Below, piece after piece: positions 34,358 through 60,885 of a stretch of 64,000 bases of DNA (position 1 is the stretch's first letter; each line of letters begins with the position of its first letter). Origin of the DNA: Mya arenaria (taxonomy: Eukaryota; Mollusca; Bivalvia; Myida; Myidae); contig NC_069125.1 of assembly GCF_026914265.1 (NCBI RefSeq), forward strand, positions 10,913,117 through 10,977,116, given 5' to 3'. The notes under the pieces are model-generated. The model was not told the origin of the DNA, did not search any database, and saw nothing but the letters and a program-made list of their open reading frames with translations. A program made the translations under genes and the position numbers.

Positions 34358-36690
34358 TTACTTAAAAGGCGGCGGAGGTGGCAGATTAACACCTGTCAAA
34401 CGCATCCTAGCGTCCATTGAAACTGCATTGTTTTGTATATTGTTTGATGTTTGGTCCATTGATACAAATTCTACTACATCAAGAGCTTGAGCGCTGCCCG
34501 CTGTCGGTTCGATAGGTGTTGTTGAAATGCTGTTGGATGTTGCTGATGTTGCTTGGTTTTGTGCAACTGATGCGGCTGAAGGACTTTTTAGTTTGGGTGC
34601 GGGCTCTGGTGGAACAGCCTGTGAAAAGCTGCTTGCAAAGTTAACATCTTTGTTACTAGTGAATGCTACCTGATTATCAACTGGGATGTCCAAAATTGGT
34701 CCAAAGTTTGTAAAATCCACAGAACCACTTGCAGAACTTGGGTCAAATATGGCCCAGTTTTCATTATTTTTGAAAGGTGTCATATCATATTGCACAACGG
34801 TTTCAGATGGCATTCTGTCACTCGAAGAAGCCGACCCCATAGCACCAGTTTTCAAACCATTACCAACAGACGGCGTATTTGTAGATTTACTTGGCACACT
34901 TGCAGCATCTAAAGTCTTTGGAGTGGTTTGAACAGATAGCTTTGTTTGATCAGATACTCCTGTATTTGCAGCTTCATTCGCAGTGTTTCTTGCAAAGGAG
35001 TCAAATGCACTAGGTTGTGCACTAGGCGACGGCTCGGTAGAAATAGGATCAAGGAAGAACTCTGTGGCACGAACATCTGCGTTAGGAATGGTCTTAGCAA
35101 CAGGCGAGATAGTTGTTGACATAGAATCAAAACCAAACCCTGAAACAGTGTCTCGTACTCCACTGTTTATCATTGATGGCATAGTTGGTGGCAGTGTTCC
35201 TCTCGAATGTGGTAATGTTGAAACAGACTCAAAACCAAATCCTCCAATGTTTTCTTGTAGTCTATCATTAACAACTGATCGCATAGTTGGTGGCTGCGTC
35301 CCTGAATGTGGCGATAATTGAACAGAATCAAAACCAAATCCTACACCGGTTTCTTGTAGTCCATCGTTAACAACTAATTGCATGGATGGTTGCTGTGCGG
35401 GTCTTGAAGGCGGTATGGTTGGATCTGGCACACGGGTATCTGTCAGTCTTGTGGCAGGCTGAGTTGTTGGTACAAATGGCAGATCAAAGGGTGGGGGAGG
35501 AGGAAGAGGAACATCAACGCTCCTGCTGGCTGGAGTATGGGAAGGTCTTGGAAGTCTGTTATTTCTATGGACAGGAAGTTCCATCTCCCTGACCTGTGAC
35601 GGTCCTGTAAAAGGCATTCGATTTTGCGATATTGAAGACATTGGTAAACGTGTGTTTGTACGAACGATACTCGAAGCTGACGACTGTCCAGTTGGCTGAC
35701 GTTTTGAGATTTGTTCTGATACCATGGTTAGAAGGGTTTTTTGGTCGTGGAATTTCGTGTTTGGTGAAGAAACACCACTCGCTGCATCTAACATTCCTTC
35801 GAGTAGACCGCTGTTTGCTAAAAGGGATTGCTGATCGTGGAATTTTGTCCTTGATAAAGAGGTGCTGTTCGTTGCATCTAACGTTCCTTCGAATAGACCG
35901 CTGTTTGCTAAAAGGGATTGCTGATCGTGGAATTTTGTCCGTGATAAAGTGGCGGTGTTCGCTGCATCGAACGGTCCTCCGAATACACCACTATCTGGTA
36001 ACAAAGGAGCAATGTCTGGACTTATAGGAGACAGGTTGTTTAACACAGTGTTTATGTTTTGTTCTGACATAGTAGGAACTCTATTAAGTCTATTTAATGG
36101 TCGCCCTGTCGGGAATAATTCCACTTGGAAAGCTTCACCGGCGTTAGCAGATACGGTTGGTACAGGGGACGCTCCTCTTGTAAACAAATCTCCTGAAACT
36201 GTATCGGCGAACGTGTTGCTTGACAAAGAATTCGTTAATGAGGCACGCGGCATTGGAGCACTTTGAACAGATTTTGTCATGGTTTCACTAGGGAATGAAT
36301 TGGTGAACGTGTTACTTGACAAAGAATTCATCAATGAACCACGCGGCATTGAAGCACTTTGAACAGAATTTGTCAGTGTTCCACTGGAGAATGAATTGGT
36401 GGGCGTGTTACTTGGCAAAGAATTTGTTTGTGAACCACGCGGCACTGGAGCACTTTGAATGGAATTTACAAGTGTTTCACTGGGAAATGAATTTACTAAT
36501 GGACGTTGAGCTTCGCTAATTGACTGGCGAGTGAGGGCATTTAATGCTGCTTGGACTGATATTTCCCTAACTCTGTTAACGTCAAAAAGATTGTTCTCTA
36601 CAGCAACTGGACCCAAAGATTTTTGTGATGATGAACCGGCAGTGGAGTCTGGCACTGAGATGCTTCTACCATTCACTACCTCATTGGAAG
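34358..36690 (-). CDS. Gene M exon 19: long repeat-bearing 3' exon (possible alternative last exon)
   Basis: The acceptor 'aaatatttcag' just before 36690 gives a phase-1 entry, as for the other M exons; 776 codons then run open to TAA at 34358-34360. Content: a 30-residue repeat (FHDQQSLLANSGLFEG type) about four times near 35740-36000; an N-terminal set of about 31-residue repeats with NSVQSAPMPRGSL; a C-terminal set of about 45-residue repeats with GFGFDSV; a PPPPPFDLPF stretch and a last PPPPPFK. It has no cysteine, no domain that I recognise, and is rich in S, T, N and P. Joined straight to exon 16 it would give an 1,872-residue protein. It could also follow exon 18 if a donor inside that exon is used. 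It lies 1.2 kb from the convergent DRAM-B gene. Confidence 0.75.
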
Positions 36691-36806
36691 CTGAAATATT
36701 TGAAAGCATGTTATGAAATAGCTAGTTAATAGGTATGCGATAAGTAAGGAGCGCGTGAACGTTTGCAACACTAAGTAAGTGAAATTGTTTTTTGCGTGTT
36801 TTTTTG

Positions 36807-36812
36807 TTTATT
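36807..36812 (-). terminator. Possible poly(A) signal AATAAA after M exon 18
   Basis: AATAAA on the minus strand about 440 bases after the exon 18 stop. It would serve a transcript that ends in exon 18, but an intron position is equally possible. Confidence 0.25.
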
Positions 36813-37253
36813 AAAACTACTATAACGAAAGCTGCAAAGTTTGAAACTTTTGGAATTTGAACTTTGCAAATTGTCTAAACATTGGTTCGTATTTAATTCA
36901 TTATTTTAGTAGCATATATGTTTTTAAGGTACTATCTGTGTTAATTCTACTAGGAAATATATATGGAATAACATGTATTACTTAGTTTAGTATCATTAAA
37001 AACATAGTTTTAAGAATTAATTGTGGTCTAAAACTACTTGCCTATGTACATGCACCAGTGACTTTACATAACAATACAAATGACCTAATCATAACATTGT
37101 TATAACCATGCGAGGTTGTCTAGGAAATAAAACAAAAACAAATCACCAGGAAGATGCTACTAAACAGCACAACAACTATTGCTACGATAGTCAACACACA
37201 CATCACACCATCTACACTCAAATACTTACTCTCTGCAGATCTTCAAACATGAA

Positions 37254-38131
37254 CTATATTCCTCCAGAAAAGGTGTTTTGTTCGTTATTTACACGATTAT
37301 TCGTTATTGAAACACTAGAGCGCGATGTTGAGTTTACGTTTAAGGCAAATGTCTTCTCACTAAGTTCGTTAAATGCTGTTTCAGTTCTTTGAAATTTGGT
37401 GTCTTTATTAATATTATTATTGATGTCATTTTGCACTCCCAGTTGATCCAGTGTCGCAAATATCGGTGGAGGATGATCGATGGTTAAGGTTGCTGCTATT
37501 TCCTGATGCCTTGGGAGGAATTCAGCTACCTTTATAGTTTCATCTCTAGTCAGCTCTGTATTGATATCATAGACCACTGGACTTTGTGTTGTTGTTGATT
37601 CTTGGCTGTAGATGGCATTCTCAAAAAGGGAATTCGCTGTAGTCGTTTCATAAAAGTAGTCATACATATCTGTAGCATTGGTGTTGGTAGAGTTTGTTTG
37701 GAACTCGTAGTAGTCGTACATAACAGTATCGTTATGCGTGGAACTGACATTGTAAATATCAGTTGTACCATTTATATCTGGTTCTAGAATTGGAATGCTA
37801 TTATTTGATGCAAAGTTTATGACTTCGTTCACGTTTGCGACTGACTGCGTATGACCTCCTGATGCATTGAAATAAGTTATTGATTCATGCGACGAGAAAC
37901 TCGCGTTGTTAGTGCTAGATGCAATGTTGACATCTGAAGAATTAACGACTGTTTTTTCTGGGTTTTGAAAAGGCATTTCACTCATAGGGCTTGGGATCAT
38001 GTTGTCAAAAGACGACACAAACTCAACATTTTGGGTTACAAATAAAGGTGCCGACGTCATGTCAAATACTGGGGTAAATTGAGTTGTTTCTACTGCAAAC
38101 AGCAATGGGTTTTGGGATGTTGTAGTAAGAT
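37254..38131 (-). CDS. Gene M exon 18: Thr/Asn/Tyr-rich exon ending in its own stop
   Basis: Acceptor 'ttattctttacag' before 38131 gives phase-1 entry; 291 codons run to TAG at 37254-37256. The middle is rich in N-glycosylation sequons and Tyr/Asp (NVSSTHNDTVMYDYYEF, NATDMYDYFYE). No cysteine. Two donors in phase 1 could join it to exon 19 (GTGAG after 'aacgaactta', or GTGTAA after 'aataatc'); otherwise it is a last exon. Unit A keeps a decayed copy, and junction fragments of this exon mark the segmental duplication borders. Confidence 0.7.
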
Positions 38132-38417
38132 CTGTAAAGAATAAAATCTTTGTCAAGCGTTGTGCTTAAAACCAAAAGCGTTCGCCGTTGCCATGCTTTC
38201 AAACTTTACGCAAGCACATTCGTTGTAAATGTAATAAAATTACCAACAGCATATTTAAAGATTTTATTTCCTTGTCATATCTATAAACTTAAAGGCATTT
38301 ACACAATATTAACAAAACCATAACTTACTAGAAAATCAACAGTTTATCAAACAAATAGTACATTCACTCAAAACATATCCTTTCCGCTTTCTCTTCTGTT
38401 GTTATCTATGAAAAATA

Positions 38418-38550
38418 CAGTCAAAACTCGCTATGTCGAAGTTGTTGTGAACACGTTAAATAATTCGAGATAACGAACATTCGATTTAACCGAAATTGAG
38501 ATAACCAGAACATCGAAAAAAACACAGTTCAACACAGAGAGTTTCGACTG
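38418..38550. mobile_element. Tc1/mariner-like MITE, 133 bp
   Basis: Termini 'cagtcaaaactcgctatg' and 'acagagagtttcgactg' are inverted repeats flanked by TA on both sides. It lies in the intron between M exons 17 and 18. A diverged relative is at 15532-15702. Confidence 0.8.
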
Positions 38551-38958
38551 TATATCCATTGCAAGACCGAAACAAAATTTGTTTGTTTTCGATTTTACTG
38601 CCACCTAAATTGCGTAGGTAAGACATATTTAAGACAAAGCTACACTTCTGCAGCACCTTACAAGAAAACCAACTTAATCATTTTGTTTTTGTCGGAGTTA
38701 GCCAGAATAGTTGTTCATTTGTCGACCAATTCAATCATTTAAAAATGCAATCAAGCCAAAACAAATTACCGCCGGGCAACTAATTTATGTTTTATACAAC
38801 AAGTTTTGGTTGTTGAAAGTTATATCGCCACATAGAACCACAACAAAACTATATAAAATATTAATAATAATTGATATGCCTTTTAAGAATAAGAATTCTT
38901 TTTTTCTTTATTATTATATAACTATCATTAAATTATTATTATTATTATTATAATAATT

Positions 38959-38995
<37 letters not shown>

Positions 38996-39331
38996 AAACA
39001 ATTGGGGGAGGGGGGGGGGTGTCGCGGGCGAAAACATAGGGTCGGGTTAGTAGAAATCGAAAAACAAACATTTTATATTTGAGATTCAGACTAACACTTT
39101 GTCTGGTAAATTTGGTAAATAATTTAACTTTGTTCTTTTAAAAAAAATAACAAGAAAATATTATGGATAAGATTAATAGGTTTGAATTTTAAAATTCTAT
39201 AAGTTTCAATTACATAGTATGTTTTTGTAAACCACACGCGATGTTTATCTCAAATCTCAAACCACGTAAGTTAAATGTATTTGAGTCTGCGCTATGCGCC
39301 GCAATAATACCGCATTTGGTCCATTATCGCG
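38551..39331. other. Intron or 3' UTR of gene M with ATT repeat
   Basis: Contains (ATT)n at 38934-38994 followed by a G-rich run at 39004-39020. On the minus strand an AATAAA is at 38907-38912, usable if exon 17 is a last exon. The open frame 38711-38953 (+) is low complexity. Confidence 0.5.
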
Positions 39332-55956
<16,625 letters not shown>

Positions 55957-56032
55957 TGTTTTAGATGTATTATTAAATTAACTATCACAGTATCCTTTAA
56001 TGTCTACAAAGCCAAAATTTGTTATTGTAGGT

Positions 56033-56052
56033 TCATATATATATATATATTT
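56033..56052 (-). promoter_or_regulatory. TATA-like AT tract upstream of gene M
   Basis: A TATATATA run about 80-95 bases upstream of the M start codon. A start site about 30 bases downstream would leave a 5' UTR of roughly 50 bases. It may be only a TA microsatellite. Confidence 0.45.
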
Positions 56053-56878
56053 CAGAAATACCCCTTTAAGAAAACACCATTCTCAACGAAATAACTTCCT
56101 CTCCACAGACGCACGAATACCTCAGACACGCGGAAACCTTTGTAATGCTGTACAAAATAGGAGCACATAAAGGTTTATTGGGCCGGAGGTGTAAATGACG
56201 TCTCCATCTAATTAATGTCAAATGAATTCGGCATACAGACAACGCACATGTCAATTGGAGAACCTCAGATGTCAACATCTTGCTTCGTTCGAATATGACT
56301 GATCACTAGGTTCTGCTGTAACATGAGTGGTCCTTTTTGGTCTTATTTTATTTATGTTGATCGTTTAAAACAACATAGTCATTAAAGAAGTAAAATTGTA
56401 TTAAATTCTGTCCGGTAACGTATAAAGATTTATCAGAAAAATGACATTTCAAACAGTGAACTAACAATTTGAAACACTGTTTTTGAAATTTAAGCCAACT
56501 TTTACTAATAAATCAAACGACAACGTTAAATCCGAAATAAAGTTATGTTCTGAATTCTGAAGAACAACAAATTACTATAATTCTTTTAACCATTTTAGGC
56601 ATATTATTTAACCAGAAAAATCGTCTGTTTCAGTGTAAAATATCGGTGTACATTTTCTGATTGTGAACACAAATTCCGTTTACATTCTCGGTGAAATCGA
56701 CACCAAAACAAACAAGTATCCTCTATGTATTGTATCATATAGCATGCATTCATGATCATTATTATATTTGTGTATGTTTTAGATACATCGCAGCTTTTAC
56801 TTTTAGCAAATGCTAATACAATTCATTTTGAATGTTTTTAAAGGTGACCAACACATAGTTTGCATTGAGCATCTTTTC
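56053..56878. other. Upstream of gene M, no gene seen
   Basis: AT-rich DNA. The small frame 56066-56278 (-) has no recognisable product. Regulatory sites of M should lie here. Confidence 0.45.
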
Positions 56879-56950
56879 CATTCGAAACTCCTCGGCCATT
56901 TTTTTCAAAAACAATTTGTTTTCGATAAAATGGCCGAGGAGCTCCGAATG
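56879..56950. mobile_element. 72-bp Mutator-like MITE relic with 9-base target duplication
   Basis: Ends 'cattcgaaactcctcggcca' and 'tggccgaggagctccgaatg', with a 'caaaaacaatttgttttcg' core. Direct repeat 'catcttttc' at 56870-56878 and 56951-56959. Shortest member of the family that includes 48344-48684. Confidence 0.88.
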
Positions 56951-57374
56951 CATCTTTTCATACCTTTTCGCATGTTAGTGATGCACACTTTGCTGATTCC
57001 ACGACGCAATATATTAACATAATTTGCAGGACAAATTATTAAATGTCAAAAAAATGATATAGTGCATTTTTCGTATACCGTCCATTTCATGCAAGTCAGT
57101 TTTGTGAACGATTGATGAATTTCAACATATCCTGATTTCACAATCCACACCCTCATTTTTGGTAGGTAATCATACCCCACCCACCCCAATTAACTAGTAT
57201 TAGATTTAACTGTCCAAGTGTTTTGACACATTTTTCCCAGAAAAAATGCATTTAATTTTTTTTTCAAATCAATAAGGAGTCCATTTTACATATTGTTTCA
57301 TTTAGTCATTGTAATGCTGCTTTTTTGTGGTCTAACAGGCTTGCCTAATTATTTATCAACATAATCATCATGAC

Positions 57375-59800
57375 TGCATCGTAGACTTCTGAAGAAGGTG
57401 GAATCATGGAATATCAGGGAAAATACTAGTTTGGCTTCAAAGTTTCCTGAGTGATCGCTTGCAACGTGTTGTATTGAATGGCCATAAATCAAACTGGAAT
57501 TCAGTTATATCCGGAATACCTCAAGGATCTGTCCGGGGACCAATTTTATTTATTATATTTGTAAACGATCTACCTGATGTAGTAAGAAGTATATGTAAGA
57601 TGTTTGCTGATGACTGCAAAGTTTATACTCCTCTTTCTTCGAGAGTGGATCAACAACATCTTCAAGAAGATATAGATAACCTGTGTCAATGGAGCAAGGA
57701 CTGGCTTTTAAAATTCAATGTGCAGAAGTGTAAAGCAGGGGTGTAGAAATTAATTTAAGTAGCAGGGAAGATCCCAAAAGTAGGCGGGGGGGGGGGGGGA
57801 GAAGTCTGCGTGTCCTCTCCCAGTTAGGGTCAAGAGGCCAATGCCCCTTGTGGGATGAATTTAGCCTTTTTTAATCAAAATTTCTAGTGTTCTGGTGCAT
57901 TTTATTTTGTAACAGGGACACAGGGAAATTTATGTACTTGAATATGATACTGAATCTGAGAACTACCCCACTGAAATGAATCTGAATACTACCCCCCCCC
58001 CCCCCCCCCCCCCCCCCCAACTCCACCCCCACCAGTGAGGGCTAACTAATAAACAAAATAACTGTCAAATTCAGATTCAGGATACTATTAAAACATTCCA
58101 GACCACATGCCTTGCCATTTGCTAGCAATTCCCTCCTAATCGTATATGTTATTTCTTCTCTATCAATTATATACTTTCAGCCACTGAACTTCATTTTCTG
58201 TGGTTCTAGATATTTCACCTGCAGCTAACTTATTCTGTTTTAACACCCACACGAAATATCTGGACACTTTGTGACGTTCAAAGCGTACAAAATTTCACCA
58301 AAGGTACATTTAAAAATCATCAAAATAATGGATTATTTTTAGCAGTGACATCACCGCAAGCTTGTTTCATTTCGTTTACATCCGGGTAACACGCGTATAT
58401 TAAAAGGAATGTTGCGTAAATGGTAATAGGACTAACAGAAGGCCAGACACGCTCATGTTGCAAACTTACTACGCTTTTTGGTGTCTGGAAAAAAATATTC
58501 TTTTTTTTCACCCTCCATTGCTTCACAAATCATAAACTTCAAAACATCCCCATGGGGGGATGCGACTAAAGAGGTCATGTATCGAGCTAATGTTATTGTA
58601 TTCGGAATACTGGGAAACCCAAACCTAGAACTTGAAAACATCCCAGAGGGGGATGCAACTAATTACAAATCGAGCTAATGCTGTATTGTAGTCCGAACGC
58701 ACGGAAACCAAAATAAACAATACCATCAATCGGGGTTTTAAACCGATGTTAACATAAAAACATGATGAAAATAACAGATTTTATTTTTGTTGATGCGGAG
58801 AAAATAGCCGGGTGAAGATGCTAAAGTAACCGGGTTATTTTACCGGCTTCTGGCCCATTTCTACACCCCTGGTAAAGTAGTTTCTTTTGGACGCAAAAGA
58901 GTTGACACTGACTACCATATGACTGACAGAGATGGAAATATACAACAGCTTAAAAGGGAAGACTCTGAGAAAGATTTAGGAGTACTTTTTACTGAAAGTT
59001 TGAGTTTTGAAAAGCACATCAGTAATACTTTGAACAAAGCCAACATGATTATTGGATTAATAAGAAGAAAGTTTACTCATATTGACAATACTCTATTCCT
59101 GACCTTATACAAATTACTGATCAGATCGCATCTGGATTATGGAAACCTGACATATTTCCCAATAACCAAGAAGTGTAAACAGATGATTGAAAACGCTCAG
59201 AGAAGAGCAACTAGATTAATTCCGGACTTGAGGGGATTGACTTACAACGAAGGAAAAGATTCGACATGGTTCAAGTGTTTAGAATAGTACACAATATTGA
59301 TGACATTAGTATGACAACATTTTTCACCTTTGCTGACAATATTGGTACCAGAGGACACAATTTGAAATTATTTAAACCTAAAGCAAGGAAATCATTACGT
59401 CAAAATTCTTTCGGCAATCGTACAGTTTCAACTTGGAGTAATTTGCCACATGAATTAGTGAACACCACATCTGTGAATGCCTTCAAGGCAGGTGGTTTGA
59501 TACTTCTGAAGTATGTTAAGTCATACTGGAGGCGGAGAACTTACAGACGAAGTAGTTTAAAGGGATTTACTAGCCTTTTAGGGCTAAAGAAGTTCCCTAG
59601 ACGACAAAAGGTAGACTGTTCGATCAAAAGTAATGTAACATGCGACGCCAAACAAACACCAGATAGCCAAGCTTTCTGGCGTAATGAAACGAACACCAAC
59701 AGATCGCTTCAGGGAAAAGCATGCTCGATCCTGAAGGGGTCCACTGGTCTTTATATGCACTAACTTCTCTATTCTCACATAGCCCTGGAATTGCTAAATT
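57375..59800 (+). mobile_element. LINE (jockey/CR1-like) RT fragment, split by a DNA transposon
   Basis: Frames from about 57385: RLLKKVESWNIR, then (one base shifted) KILVWLQSFLSDRLQRVV, then VISGIPQGSVRGPILFIIFV, the catalytic FADD at 57602-57613 and LCQWSKDWLLKFNVQKCK at 57680-57734. After the insertion at 57736-58871 the frame resumes VVSFGRKRVDTDY, KREDSEKDLGVLFTESLSFE, LIRSHLDYGNLTYF and IENAQRRATRLIPDL. A deletion/shift near 59260 follows, then VFRIVHNIDDISMTTFF and NRTVSTWSNLPHELV to about 59540. The 5' part (endonuclease and RT start) is missing. The 3' end is not sharply defined. Confidence 0.88.
57736..58871. mobile_element. hAT-like non-autonomous DNA transposon, 1,136 bp, inside the LINE
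   Basis: Termini 'caggggtgtagaaatt' and 'catttctacacccctg' are inverted repeats. Target duplication 'gtaaag' at 57730-57735 and 58872-58877. The interior has a G run (57785-57799), a C run (57991-58018) and an imperfect tandem pair around 58545-58690 ('atgcgactaa', 'atcgagctaatg'). No transposase seen. Confidence 0.9.
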
Positions 59801-60885
59801 GCATATTACCGACCAAGTTTACATTCTGTATGAACGTACTTTCGTTTTATACGGAGTATCATTATGAATGCACCTCCGCTGCTGTAGACCTCTGCCGCCT
59901 ACAGGGGACTGTGACACTTCAACCATCAGGAAAGCAGAGCTTTAAAGATTGTTGAAGTTCCAACTTACTATGCCTCACAGGACAGCTGAGCTTTCTAGCA
60001 AGTGCATAGAAGTGGAGACTATGAACGCACATCCGCCGCATACAGCGGACCGTTACAGTAATTTGAAGTGAACATCAAACAGTTTCTGAGTAATGTCACT
60101 GTAATAATTTTGATCAATTGAAAGCTCCCAAATTACCACAAACATCCCATAATATTACCAAATTAATATTATATGAATTTTTATTCATAATAATGTGTCA
60201 AATTATGGTAATAAGTTACGAATTATCAACACGGGGGTTGCCCGGTTAGCGCACTTGCTTTTCACCTAGGCATTGTGTGTCTGATTCCCGGCACCTCATA
60301 ATTCACAGAGTGATGTCAGTGCACAGCATATCCAACTCTAGATCTCCTATTACCAATCTCCCACAAAGTAATCTCACCAGGACAGAGAAGAACTCTGCCA
60401 TCACATACAAACAATTGATGGATTTCAGCAAACATTTTTTTTAAATTTCATTTTATGATCATCTCATTGTTATATTGTTTTGTTTAAATTTTGAATATTA
60501 CTTATATATCTAAAACTTCAACATTTTTTATCATGGTCATGTGATTTTTATCATCATTTGATAAATTATATGTGACAACACCAAAAGGAAGTAATGCTGT
60601 GTGGAGTTTGGATCTCTTCATGGTACATGCATGTGATACATTTTATCCCCTTAAAATTTGATTGGGGATGGTTTTCATGAAGTGTTTTTACAATATATCC
60701 ATCTATGGACATGTATTTTTGTAACCCCATTATTTCTTCAATTACAGGTGATAGCATATGGTTTTCATAAAGGTGTTTGAAATGAGCCATAGTTAGAGAT
60801 GGATCAACCTTCACCCACAACAACACAGGTAAATACAAATCCGGGGCCAGTATTTCTTGACATGTTTTTTTTTCTCCATTTTTTT
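59801..60885. other. Intergenic DNA with a tRNA-like SINE head
   Basis: No gene seen. Positions 60233-60300 resemble a SINE head: 'ggttagcgcacttgctt' and 'gtctgattcccggc'. Pairs such as 'tgaatgcacctccgctg' and 'tgaacgcacatccgccg' (59864 and 60022) suggest a degenerate duplication of about 160 bases. Confidence 0.5.

Noticed and set aside
37200-37240. Strong GTAAGT donor downstream of the exon 18 stop
   Set aside because: An in-frame TAG lies before it in copy B, so it cannot extend the reading frame as it stands; kept only as a reason for doubt about the 3' structure.
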